Notes under the pieces: generated by a model | Told to the model about the DNA's origin: nothing | Seen by the model: the letters and a program-made list of their open reading frames with translations, nothing else | The model's database searches: none | DNA from: a virus | IMG/VR virus record: IMGVR_UViG_3300023442_000010 | Location: 1 to 35,902 of that record | DNA length: 35,902 nucleotides | Direction: 5' to 3' (one strand) | Shown here: positions 20,195 through 27,679 of the stretch, in pieces | Layout of the letters: each line of letters opens with the position of its first letter | Numbering within the stretch: the stretch's first letter is position 1 | Program-made: the position numbers and the translations under genes

Positions 20195-21521
20195 CCTGAG
20201 CTATGCCTTCAGGCTGCCGCCGGAGAAGGCGATCGCCTATTTCCGCGCCAAGGGCTACGCCTTCTCCTGGGACTGGCATGACCTCTGGCAGGAGGCCCAC
20301 GCCAAGGCCTTCACTGTGGCCAAGGCGCTGCGCATGGATGTGCTGGAGGATATCCGCGACGCGGTCGACCGGGCCCTGAATGAGGGGCAGACCCTGGCCG
20401 AATTTCGCCGGGATCTGGAGCCGCGCCTCAAGGCCAAGGGCTGGTGGGGCAAGGTGACGGTCGGCGACGGCGAGGGCGGCGCGCGGCAGGTGCAGCTCGG
20501 CTCCCCCTGGCGGCTCAAGACCATCTACCGCACCAATCTGCAGACCGCCTACATGGCCGGGCGCTGGCAGGCGTTCATGGAGAATGTCGACGATCGGCCC
20601 TACCTGCAGTATGTCGCCGTGCTCGACTCGCGCACCCGCCCGACGCACCGGGCGCTGCATGGCAAGGTGTTCCGCTACGACGATCCGTTCTGGCGCGACC
20701 TTTATCCGCCCAACGGTTGGGGCTGCCGCTGCCGGGTGCGGGCGCTCTCAAGTGATGACATCGCAGCTCGCGGGCTGCGCGTCGAGCAGTCGGGCAAGCG
20801 GCTGTCGACGGAAGAGGCCCTGGTCAGCAAACAGACCGGCGAACTGCGCCAGGTGGCGGCCTATCGCTTCAGGGACCCGGTCACCGGCAAGCCCCTCACC
20901 ATGCGGCCGGACGTTGGCTGGAGCTACAACCCGGGGATGGCCTGGCAGGAACCGTTTGTCCCGCGGCAGGTGGAGGGTTCCTTGCCAGAAGCCGGCAGGG
21001 TTGTCGGGGCCGCTTTCCACCCCAAAACACCAATAGACAAACTGCCGGCAAAGCCGATCGGAAAAGACATGTTGTTGCCTCGCCACCAGGAAAGCGGCTG
21101 GAGCGAAGAGGAGTACATCAATGTGTTCCTGGCGGAATTCGGGACCAGCTTTGGGCAGCGCCCTGTTGTTTTTCGCGACGTGGTTGGCGATCCTCTGGTC
21201 GTATCGGCGGAGCTGTTCAGGGATCGTAAAGATGGTGGTTACAAGGTCAAGCGGGCGGATCGGGAAATTTATTTGAAACTGCTTGCCGACACGATCAAAG
21301 ACCCGACCGAGGTCTGGGTTACATGGGTTAAAAAGGGCGGCCGGGTGCGTCTGTGTAGACGCTACATCGGGCTTTACCGGGGAGACAAGAAGCGGTTGGG
21401 GGGGTATGTGGTTTTTGATCTGGTCGATGACACCTGGCAGGGAACAACAACTTTCAAGCCACGCAACCTGAGGTATCTCGATCAGCAACGAACAGGCACC
21501 CTGCTGTACACAAAAAAATAG
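20181..21521 (+). CDS. MuF head morphogenesis protein fused to a C-terminal toxin-like nuclease domain
   Basis: 446 residues. Residues ~1-200 are the phage Mu F (gp30) minor head domain (KTIYRTNLQTAYMAGRWQ, LDSRTRPTHRALHGKVF, the cysteine pair in GWGCRCRV). From about residue 306 the sequence changes to a different domain (WSEEEYINVFLAEFG, LLADTIKDPTEVWVTW, RRYIGLYRG, TTTFKPRNLRYL, and RTGTLLY at the end). It resembles the PBECR2 family (phage-Barnase-EndoU-colicin E5-RelE-like nucleases). MuF proteins with C-terminal toxin domains are a known class of phage-borne polymorphic toxins. No immunity gene is evident next to it. Base composition drops in the C-terminal part, consistent with a separately acquired domain. 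Confidence 0.88.
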   Translation: MAGIDLSYAFRLPPEKAIAYFRAKGYAFSWDWHDLWQEAHAKAFTVAKALRMDVLEDIRDAVDRALNEGQTLAEFRRDLEPRLKAKGWWGKVTVGDGEGGARQVQLGSPWRLKTIYRTNLQTAYMAGRWQAFMENVDDRPYLQYVAVLDSRTRPTHRALHGKVFRYDDPFWRDLYPPNGWGCRCRVRALSSDDIAARGLRVEQSGKRLSTEEALVSKQTGELRQVAAYRFRDPVTGKPLTMRPDVGWSYNPGMAWQEPFVPRQVEGSLPEAGRVVGAAFHPKTPIDKLPAKPIGKDMLLPRHQESGWSEEEYINVFLAEFGTSFGQRPVVFRDVVGDPLVVSAELFRDRKDGGYKVKRADREIYLKLLADTIKDPTEVWVTWVKKGGRVRLCRRYIGLYRGDKKRLGGYVVFDLVDDTWQGTTTFKPRNLRYLDQQRTGTLLYTKK

Positions 21522-21585
21522 AGGCTGGTGGTTCGCTGGCCCAGATAAGGTGCCTCCTCCCCGTAGGGAGCATCCCACAGCCTCT
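21512..21585 (-). terminator. Long hairpin after the MuF-toxin gene, terminator-like on the minus strand
   Basis: AGAGGCTG (21520-21527) pairs with CAGCCTCT (21578-21585); the stem extends with one bulge, and an inner CTCCC/GGGAG hairpin sits in the loop. On the minus strand the stem is followed by seven Ts (complement of A 21512-21518), which are also the Lys codons at the end of the MuF gene. No leftward gene ends here, so a small leftward RNA or an mRNA end-protection structure are both possible. Confidence 0.5.
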
Positions 21586-21618
21586 GAGTAAACCTAGCAC
21601 ACTGGGAAAGGTTGTCAA

Positions 21619-22059
21619 GTGATCAAGATTTCCGTCGACAGCAGCAGGCTCGATGCCCACCTGGCCGCCCTGCGGCGGCGCACGGACGATCTCTCGCCGG
21701 TCATGCGCCAGATCGCCGGGATCATGCACGATGCGGTGGAAGAGAACTTTGCGCAGCAGGGCCGTCCGCGTTGGGAGGGATTGGCGCCCGCGACGATCCA
21801 GCAGCGCAAGCGCAAGGGCTATTGGCCGGGCAGCATCCTGCAGCAGCGTGGAGAGTTGGCGGCGTCGATCGAGCAGGGGGCCAACAGTCGCCAGGCCTGG
21901 GTCGGCACCAACAAGCGCTATGCCGCCATCCAGCACTTCGGCGGCAAGGCCGGGCGCGGGCGCAAAGTGAAGATTCCGGCGCGACCGTACCTGGTTCTCC
22001 ACGCCGACGATCTGACGCAGATCGAAATGGCCGTTGTCCGGTTTTTGTCCAAAGGCTGA
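21619..22059 (+). CDS. Virion morphogenesis / tail completion protein (Mu gpG family)
   Basis: 146 residues from GTG 21619. The motifs LSPVMRQIAGIMHDAVEENF, RPRWEGLAPATIQQRK and AAIQHFGGKA are typical of the Mu gpG/P2 gpS phage_tail_S family, needed to join heads and tails. It is separated by about 100 bp from MuF, unlike in Mu where the genes are close, because of the hairpin region. The 200 bp that follow contain no gene that I can support. Confidence 0.88.
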   Translation: MIKISVDSSRLDAHLAALRRRTDDLSPVMRQIAGIMHDAVEENFAQQGRPRWEGLAPATIQQRKRKGYWPGSILQQRGELAASIEQGANSRQAWVGTNKRYAAIQHFGGKAGRGRKVKIPARPYLVLHADDLTQIEMAVVRFLSKG

Positions 22060-22221
22060 AAATCGCCCCAGAGAGACGAACGCCGCGCCTGGTGCGGGCG
22101 TAGGGTGCTGAAAATCGAGATCGTCGCACACGGGCAAATTTAAAGACGGTTTTAATGGGGTTCCAAGACAGGTCGTCGCAGTTTTTGAAGGACTTCACCG
22201 GGACAGACAGACAGTAACCCT

Positions 22222-22245
22222 CTACGGTGCGGGAACGCACCGTAG
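22222..22245 (+). other. Perfect hairpin upstream of the protease gene
   Basis: CTACGGTGCG (22222-22231), loop GGAA and CGCACCGTAG (22236-22245) form a 10-bp perfect stem with a GNRA-type tetraloop. It ends three bases before the ATGGAGG ribosome site of the protease gene. No T-run follows. It may affect translation of the head genes or mark an RNA processing point. Confidence 0.6.
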
Positions 22246-22259
22246 TGAATGGAGGCAGT

Positions 22260-23321
22260 ATGGCTCAGAAAATTGAAATCTTCAGACCGGGAACGCACAC
22301 CACCATGCACGGCGAAACGATCACCTTCACCGAAGACGATCTGCTGAGTATGGCCGCGTCCTATGACCCGCAACTGTTTGAGGCGCCGCTGGTTGTCGGG
22401 CACCCGAAACATGATCTGCCGGCATACGGTTGGGTCAAGGCGGTCGAATTCGCCGATGGCGTGTTGCGTGCCGATCCCGACCAGGTCGAGCCGCAGTTCG
22501 CCGAAATGGTCAAGGCCGGGCGTTTCAAGAAGATCTCGGCGCGCTTCTATCGCCCCGATGCCGCCGACAACCCCAAACCCGGAGCCTGGTACCTGCGCCA
22601 TGTCGGATTTCTGGGCGCCGCGGCACCGGCGGTCAAGGGCCTCAAGTCGGCCTCGTTTGCCGGGGACGAGGCGGGCACGGTGACGGTCGAGTTCGGCGAC
22701 TGGAGTGATGTGCAGACCGCGTCGCTGTTTCGCCGCCTTCGTGAATGGATCATCGACAAGTTTGACCAGGCCGAGGCGGACAAGGTTCTGCCCAATTACA
22801 TCGTTGAGGATATCGAACGAGAAGCCCACCGGGAACCGGCCGCGGCTGCGGTTCCCGGTCCCGAATTCAGTCAACCTGCAGACAAGGAGAGCACCATGAC
22901 CGAAGAACAGTTGAAGCAACAGAAAGAGGACCTGGAGAAGAAACAGGCCGACTTCGCCGAGCAGGAGCGCCGGTTCAGGGAACGCGAGGAACAGTTGGCC
23001 CGCCAGGCCGCCGAGTCGCGTCAGGCCGAAGCCGTCGCCTTCTGTGACGGCCTGGTCAAGGACGGTCGGCTGCTGCCCGCCCACAAGGAGCGGATGGTGG
23101 CCTTCATGACCAGCCTGTCGCCGGAGACCAGCGTCGAGTTCGGCGAGGGTGACGGCAAGAAAACCGAATCGCAGCTGGCGGCGTTCAAAACCCTGGCCCG
23201 GGAGATGCCCAAGGCGATCGAGTTCGGTGAGCGGGCCGGGGTCGACCTCGGCGATCCCCCGTCGCAGGCTGATGGCAAGAATGATGTGTCTTTCAGCGCC
23301 GACCTGACCGCCTGCGTGTAA
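22260..23321 (+). CDS. Head maturation protease with scaffold domain (Mu gpI-like)
   Basis: 353 residues. The N-terminal ~190 residues (EIFRPGTHTTMHGETITFTE, EAPLVVGHPKHDLPAYGWV, FKKISARFYRP) are the Mu-I-type prohead protease. The rest is a long charged coiled coil (KQQKEDLEKKQADFAEQERR) typical of a capsid scaffold, ending in a small C-terminal domain. It cleaves the scaffold and itself during capsid maturation. ATG 22260 with GGAGG. An internal start at 22896 gives the scaffold alone. Confidence 0.9.
   Translation: MAQKIEIFRPGTHTTMHGETITFTEDDLLSMAASYDPQLFEAPLVVGHPKHDLPAYGWVKAVEFADGVLRADPDQVEPQFAEMVKAGRFKKISARFYRPDAADNPKPGAWYLRHVGFLGAAAPAVKGLKSASFAGDEAGTVTVEFGDWSDVQTASLFRRLREWIIDKFDQAEADKVLPNYIVEDIEREAHREPAAAAVPGPEFSQPADKESTMTEEQLKQQKEDLEKKQADFAEQERRFREREEQLARQAAESRQAEAVAFCDGLVKDGRLLPAHKERMVAFMTSLSPETSVEFGEGDGKKTESQLAAFKTLAREMPKAIEFGERAGVDLGDPPSQADGKNDVSFSADLTACV
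22896..23321 (+). CDS. Nested scaffold protein (Mu gpZ-like) from an internal start
   Basis: An in-frame ATG at 22896, preceded by ACAAGGAGAG, would yield the 141-residue C-terminal scaffold domain separately, exactly as in Mu, where Z is nested in I, and in lambda, where Nu3 is nested in C. The internal ribosome site is better than chance and lies at the junction between protease and coiled coil. Confidence 0.7.
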   Translation: MTEEQLKQQKEDLEKKQADFAEQERRFREREEQLARQAAESRQAEAVAFCDGLVKDGRLLPAHKERMVAFMTSLSPETSVEFGEGDGKKTESQLAAFKTLAREMPKAIEFGERAGVDLGDPPSQADGKNDVSFSADLTACV

Positions 23322-23370
23322 GGCGGACTTCAAACCAGGCTTCAAGCACTTTTGATGAGGAGAAACGATC

Positions 23371-23970
23371 ATGACCATTAACGGAAAAACCGCATCTTTC
23401 GGGTGTAATGAAGAAAAAGCCGGCCTCCCCGGACACGGCCCGGTGCTGGTGGGGGTCTCTCTCACCTCCAATGACGGCATCTATCCGGTCGGCCTGCTGC
23501 TGACCCGCAATGCTGCCGATGTCGCCAAGCCTCTGCAGGAGGTGAGTGCCGAGAACCTCGGTGCCGGCGACGGCGCCGCGACCCAGTTCACCGGCACCCT
23601 GGCGGCCGCCCTGCCGGTCGAGCCCGGCACCCTCTCGATCACTGACGGGGTCGAGACGTTCGCCGATGACGGCAGTGGCCGGCTGACCGGCGATGCCGGC
23701 GGCAGCGGCACCATCAACTATGCCACCGGTGCTTTTGATGTGACGTTCAACGCCGCGCCGGTCAACGCCGCGCCGGTGACGGGCGACTACATCACCGCCA
23801 TCGATGGCGTGCTGGATGAGGAGGTCGACACGTCCGCCAGCGATTCGGGCAACGCCGTGGTGCACGGCACGGTTGCCAAGCAGACTCTCAAGGTCGGCGC
23901 GACCGCCAAGGCCGCACCGTCGGCGGCGCTGCTCAAGGCACTGCGCAACGACGGCATCTATCCGCTGTAA
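23371..23970 (+). CDS. Lambda gpD-like head decoration protein with an inserted beta domain
   Basis: 199 residues, GAGGAG site. The N-terminal part (SNDGIYPVGLLLTRNAADVA) and C-terminal part (LLKALRNDGIYPL) belong to the head decoration family. Between them, residues ~55-145 form a Gly/Thr-rich beta domain (ENLGAGDGAATQFTGTLAAA, INYATGAFDVTF) of the kind found repeatedly in phage surface proteins. The insert would be displayed on the capsid. Upstream of the capsid gene as in lambda. Confidence 0.85.
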   Translation: MTINGKTASFGCNEEKAGLPGHGPVLVGVSLTSNDGIYPVGLLLTRNAADVAKPLQEVSAENLGAGDGAATQFTGTLAAALPVEPGTLSITDGVETFADDGSGRLTGDAGGSGTINYATGAFDVTFNAAPVNAAPVTGDYITAIDGVLDEEVDTSASDSGNAVVHGTVAKQTLKVGATAKAAPSAALLKALRNDGIYPL

Positions 23971-23974
23971 TCAA

Positions 23975-24021
23975 TTCACCAGGAGATAAAGACACCAACC
24001 CTTCACAAGGAGATAAAGGCA
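23975..24021 (+). repeat. Tandem duplication of a ribosome-binding region
   Basis: TTCACCAGGAGATAAAGACA (23975-23994) and TTCACAAGGAGATAAAGGCA (24002-24021) are near-identical 20-mers (two mismatches) placed 27 bp apart. Only the second is followed by a start codon, that of the capsid gene. The first copy is an orphan ribosome site. Confidence 0.8.
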
Positions 24022-25133
24022 TGAAGAAACTCTTTTTCGGATTGATCCCCTGGCTGGCTCTGGCCATGCTGGCTGTTGCCCTCTTCCCGGCCGGCAGTGC
24101 GCTGGCCGCGCCGACCGGTCCGGATATCCACGCTCCCCTGCTCGGGATGGCCGGGTTCATCAGCTTGCGCAACCTGTTCACCGCCGACGCCATTGCCCAG
24201 TACCTGAAGGTTCTGCCCAAGTTGCGCACTCCGGTCATGGACACGGTGTTCGCAAACCGGCCCCAGTTGGGGCTGCCGATTGTCGGGCGAGACGAAGTCA
24301 ATACCGTAGTGCAGGCCATGCCGTTGCGCCGCCGCGGAGCCGGGTCGGTGCCGGTGCCGGGCAGCAGCGGATCGGCGGACTTCTACGAGCCGTTCCCGAT
24401 CAACCCCGACATTTTCGTCGGCGCGCATGATCTGAACAATCTCAAACTGCTCGGCCAGTCGAGCCTTGAGGCCTGGGCGCGGAGCAAGACCGACGTGCTG
24501 CGGCGGACGATCCGCGCGACCACCGAGGCGATGGCGGCCAAGGCGATCACCGGCACCCTGGCCTGGCCGGTGCTGCTGGAAGGCGGCGGCTACGATACCT
24601 ACCAGGTCAGCTTCGGATCGCCGCTGGCCTACGCGCCGACCAAGCTTTTCACCGATGCCGGAGCGACCATCAAGGACGTGTTCGAAACCCTCGACAATAT
24701 GGCCGAGTTGATCCAGGACAACGGCTACGGCAGCCAGATCGAGTTCTGGGCCGGAAAGACCGCCTACGGCGCCCTGCTGGGCCTGGCGGACAACCACAAG
24801 TCGACCGCCAAGATCCGGGTCGAGGTGACGTCCGAGGGGATCAACATCGGTGACTACCTGATGAAGCGGCGCACCGAAAAGAACCGCAACCCGCAGTCCG
24901 GCGCCATGGAGTCGGTGGTTGCCGACACCGACATGCTCGCCGTCGCCCTGGACGCCGGTCACCTGATGCCCTACACCGCCCTGGACGATCTGGACGCCAA
25001 GCTGCAGCCGCTGCCGATGTTCGTCAAGCCGATTGCGAAGCAGAACCCCTCCGGGGTGCAGCTGGTCGGCATGAGCAAGCCCTTCCCTTCGCCCAACATG
25101 AAGGGGATCTGCAAGGCTACCGTCGCTGCCTAA
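24021..25133 (+). CDS. Major capsid protein, lambda gpE-like, with an N-terminal signal-peptide-like extension
   Basis: 370 residues. From about residue 50 it matches the lambda gpE capsid family (LFTADAIAQYLKVLPKLRTP, MDTVFANRP, then PINPDIFVGAHDLNN, IRATTEAMAAKAITGT). It is not Mu gpT-like. The first ~30 residues form a textbook Sec signal peptide: MKK, a hydrophobic core (GLIPWLALAMLAVALF) and an ALA/AP-type cleavage site. Export of a capsid subunit makes no sense, so this is either an unusual processed leader or a start too far upstream; the next in-frame ATG is residue 43 (24147) but lacks a good ribosome site. ATG 24021 has AAGGAGA. Confidence 0.9.
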   Translation: MKKLFFGLIPWLALAMLAVALFPAGSALAAPTGPDIHAPLLGMAGFISLRNLFTADAIAQYLKVLPKLRTPVMDTVFANRPQLGLPIVGRDEVNTVVQAMPLRRRGAGSVPVPGSSGSADFYEPFPINPDIFVGAHDLNNLKLLGQSSLEAWARSKTDVLRRTIRATTEAMAAKAITGTLAWPVLLEGGGYDTYQVSFGSPLAYAPTKLFTDAGATIKDVFETLDNMAELIQDNGYGSQIEFWAGKTAYGALLGLADNHKSTAKIRVEVTSEGINIGDYLMKRRTEKNRNPQSGAMESVVADTDMLAVALDAGHLMPYTALDDLDAKLQPLPMFVKPIAKQNPSGVQLVGMSKPFPSPNMKGICKATVAA

Positions 25134-25167
25134 GCCGCAGCGCCTCCCGCTGCCATGACATGCCATC

Positions 25168-25200
25168 CCCGGGGCGGGTCCGCCCGCCCCGGGCCTTCTT
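25168..25200 (+). terminator. Strong hairpin after the capsid gene
   Basis: CCCGGGGCGGG (25168-25178) pairs with CCCGCCCCGGG (25183-25193) over 11 bp with a TCCG loop, followed by CCTTCTT. It is terminator-like with a poor T-run. Placed directly after the capsid gene it could partly stop transcription or protect the 3' end so that capsid mRNA is more abundant than tail mRNA. Confidence 0.6.
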
Positions 25201-25212
25201 GGATCCTAAGCC

Positions 25213-25647
25213 ATGAGCTACTGCACACAGACCGACATCCAGAACAAACGCATCCCCGAAGAAACCCTGATCCAACTGACGGATGATGTCGGGGTTGGGG
25301 TCGTTGACCCGGGCGTGGTCAGCGAGGCGATCGCCGAGGCGGACGACCTGATCGACGGCTACCTGCGCGGCCGTTATCAGTTGCCACTGGCCAGTGTACC
25401 GAAGGTGCTGGGCGGGCTGTCGGCTTCGATCGCGGCCTTCAAACTCTATGGCCGGCGGCCTGAATTCGGCACGCCGGAGCATGTGGTCAAGGCTCATGAC
25501 GCGGCCCTGAAGACTCTCGACAAGATTCAGAAGGGGGCTGTCCGGCTGGGGCTTCCGGATCTCGACGGCGTCGAAGAGACCGGGGACAAGCCTGAGGTCA
25601 GCGCCCCGACACAAATCTTTGACGACACGTCACTGGAGAATTTCTAG
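25213..25647 (+). CDS. Mu gp36-like head-tail connector (DUF1320)
   Basis: 144 residues. MSYCTQTDIQNKRIPEETLI, then a helical core (VVSEAIAEADDLIDGYLRGR, YQLPLASVP), is the DUF1320/gp36 family. It probably forms part of the neck between head and tail. The C-terminal ~30 residues are acidic and disordered-looking. Followed two bases later by the next gene. Confidence 0.87.
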   Translation: MSYCTQTDIQNKRIPEETLIQLTDDVGVGVVDPGVVSEAIAEADDLIDGYLRGRYQLPLASVPKVLGGLSASIAAFKLYGRRPEFGTPEHVVKAHDAALKTLDKIQKGAVRLGLPDLDGVEETGDKPEVSAPTQIFDDTSLENF

Positions 25648-25649
25648 CC

Positions 25650-26060
25650 ATGATCACCGAAACCAGCGACGCAATTCTGAGCCGCCTGAAAGAGATTCCC
25701 GGCATCAAGACCTTCGGCGAGTGGGCCGGGCAGGTGGAGGATTTACTCAGAAAACCGCAGCTGCTGCCCAGCCTGCATGTCGTCTACAACGGTGCCAAGT
25801 TCAGCCCGCAGGAGATTATCGGCGGCAACGTGGCGCCGCATCGGATGAATTTTGCCGTCATCCTCATCAGCCGGAACCTGCGCAGCAGGCAGAGTGGAGC
25901 ACTCGCCTGCTACCAGATTATTGAGAGTGTGAGGGCCAAGCTCATCGGATACCAGGTTGCCGCCGGCGGACTCTGGCCGGTGGAGGAAGAACTGATCAGC
26001 GCCAGCAAGGGCGTGCTGGCCTACGGGCTGGAATACACCATCGACACAGAAACGGAGTAA
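25650..26060 (+). CDS. Mu gp37-like protein (DUF1834)
   Basis: 136 residues. The motif LPSLHVVYNGAKFSPQ, AVILISRNLRSRQSGA and the C-terminal LAYGLEYTIDTET fit the gp37/DUF1834 family, thought to act as a head-tail connector or tail terminator. Order after gp36 is the same as in Mu. No catalytic residues. Confidence 0.85.
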   Translation: MITETSDAILSRLKEIPGIKTFGEWAGQVEDLLRKPQLLPSLHVVYNGAKFSPQEIIGGNVAPHRMNFAVILISRNLRSRQSGALACYQIIESVRAKLIGYQVAAGGLWPVEEELISASKGVLAYGLEYTIDTETE

Positions 26061-26063
26061 ACC

Positions 26064-26243
26064 ATGAAAATCGTCTACACCGAAGGACCTGACAAGGTCA
26101 CCATGGGCGCCGCCGGCGAGTTCCGCCGGGGTGAGCCGCGGGATGTCGCCGACGAGCTGGCCGAGCGGCTGCTCGCCAAGAAGAGCATCAATTTTCAGCC
26201 CGCCGAGGCTCCCTCCGGCGGCCGGAAGCGGAAGGAGGGCTAA
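26064..26243 (+). CDS. Small Mu gp38-like protein
   Basis: 59 residues, with an acceptable ACGGAG site 8 nt before ATG. A short beta-rich start (MKIVYTEGPDKVTMGAAGEF) is followed by a helix and a basic tail. Proteins like it occupy the slot between gp37 and the tail tube or sheath genes. Too short to assign firmly. Confidence 0.7.
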   Translation: MKIVYTEGPDKVTMGAAGEFRRGEPRDVADELAERLLAKKSINFQPAEAPSGGRKRKEG

Positions 26244-26246
26244 GCC

Positions 26247-27212
26247 ATGCCGCAAGCCAGAGGCGCGAACGCGCAGGTGATTATCCAGGAAGAGACGACC
26301 TTCAAGACCGATCCGGCCACGCCCGATGCCCACAAGGTGCATTTTTCCAGCTGCGGCATCAAGCTCTCCCGCGGGCTGGAGAGTTCGGACGTCATTCAGG
26401 GCAACCGCAATCCGTCGAAGCCGGCGCGCGGTGTCGACGACGTGTCGGGCGGGATCTCCACCGAGCTGCAGGCTTACATCGCCCTGCTGTTCAAGGCGGC
26501 GCTGGGCTCGGTGACCACCACCGGTACCGGTCCGTATGTGCATACCATCAAGGTCGGCTCAAGCCTGCCTTCCCTGCTGGTTGAAAAGGGCTTTACCGAC
26601 ATCAACCAGTTCTTCAAGTACAACGGCTGCAAGGTCTCGAAGATGACCCTGGCGGTGACGCCGAAGGGGTTTCAGAAGATCGATTTCGACTTCATCGGCG
26701 CCAAGGAGACGGTCTCCGGGACCTCGTTCGACGCCACGCCGACCGACCTCGGCAAGCAGAGCTTTAACGGCTTCGCGGTCGGCGCCATCGAGGAGGGCGG
26801 CGCGGCAATCGCCGACGTGGTCGGCATCGACGGGCTGTCGATCGAGAACAACCTCGACGGCGACCAGTACAGCGTCGGCGGGGTCGGCGAACGTGACGAC
26901 ATTCCCGAGGGGATGGTCAAGGTCAGCGGCACCCTGAAGGCCCGCTTCAAGGATCTGGCCCTCTACACCAAGGCGATCAACAACACCGAGAGCAGCCTGC
27001 GGATCCTCTGGCAGCTCGGCACCGGCGCCGGTTCGGCGGGCAACGAGAGCCTGGAGATCAAACTTCCGGAGCTGATCTACTCGCCCAACGCACCGATCAT
27101 CGACGGACCGAAGGGGATTCTGGTCGACCTGCCGTTTGAAGCGTTCTATGAGAACAGCAGCGAGGCGAGCGCCATGCAGATCATCATCAAAAACACCCAG
27201 GCAACGATCTGA
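26247..27212 (+). CDS. Siphovirus-type major tail tube protein
   Basis: 321 residues. ANAQVIIQEETTFKTDP, FFKYNGCKVSKMTLAVTPKG, DIPEGMVKVSGTLKARFKD and the final IIIKNTQATI are typical of long non-contractile tail tube proteins. In Mu the corresponding place holds the contractile sheath and tube genes, which are absent here, so the tail is of the flexible siphovirus type. The AAGGAGG site overlaps the previous gene. Confidence 0.87.
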   Translation: MPQARGANAQVIIQEETTFKTDPATPDAHKVHFSSCGIKLSRGLESSDVIQGNRNPSKPARGVDDVSGGISTELQAYIALLFKAALGSVTTTGTGPYVHTIKVGSSLPSLLVEKGFTDINQFFKYNGCKVSKMTLAVTPKGFQKIDFDFIGAKETVSGTSFDATPTDLGKQSFNGFAVGAIEEGGAAIADVVGIDGLSIENNLDGDQYSVGGVGERDDIPEGMVKVSGTLKARFKDLALYTKAINNTESSLRILWQLGTGAGSAGNESLEIKLPELIYSPNAPIIDGPKGILVDLPFEAFYENSSEASAMQIIIKNTQATI

Positions 27213-27223
27213 TGGAGGCGACG

Positions 27224-27679
27224 ATGGTCAAGCGGTATGAGATCGGCGGCAAGGCCTACACCCAGAAGAAGCTGGTGCTGGGGCAACTCCGCCAGCTGAT
27301 GGAGGTGCTGCAGGGCACGGCGCTGCCGGTCGAGGCCGGAGCGATGGCGATGGTGGCGGCGCTGGGAGAACGCCTACCGCTCTGCCTGGCGGTAGTGCTG
27401 ACCGAGGAGGGGCGGTCCCCGGCGGGCAAGGATCTGCCCGCCCTGGCGGATGAAATCGAATTCAGCATTACCCCGGAAACGGTGATGGAGGTGGTGGAGG
27501 ATTTTTTCGGCTGCAACCCGATTGTCTCTCTGCTCGACCGAGCAACGGCGATGATCGGGAACCTCTCGACCAGGATGATGCCGACACCGACCGCATCGAG
27601 CAACTCGTCGTCCTCCTCTCCGGAGGCGACATCACCAAACGGGACAGCATCCTCTGGGGATGCCGACTCGACGAGGTAG
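27224..27679 (+). CDS. Tail assembly chaperone, short (G-like) product
   Basis: 151 residues from ATG 27224 (GGAGG site). The first ~95 residues (QLRQLMEVLQGTALPVEAGA, ITPETVMEVVEDFFGC) form the conserved chaperone. The last ~45 residues are a low-complexity Ser/Thr/Pro tail (SSNSSSSSPEATSPN), exactly where the frame below carries a proper protein sequence. That shows it is the zero-frame end of a frameshifted pair, as with lambda G and GT. An earlier ATG at 27212 is open but less well placed. Confidence 0.85.
   Translation: MVKRYEIGGKAYTQKKLVLGQLRQLMEVLQGTALPVEAGAMAMVAALGERLPLCLAVVLTEEGRSPAGKDLPALADEIEFSITPETVMEVVEDFFGCNPIVSLLDRATAMIGNLSTRMMPTPTASSNSSSSSPEATSPNGTASSGDADSTR

Noticed and set aside
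24858-24864. CTGATGA followed by a GAAA 11 bases later in the capsid gene
   Set aside because: Stem II between them is not complementary and no stem I or III can be formed, so it is chance within coding sequence.
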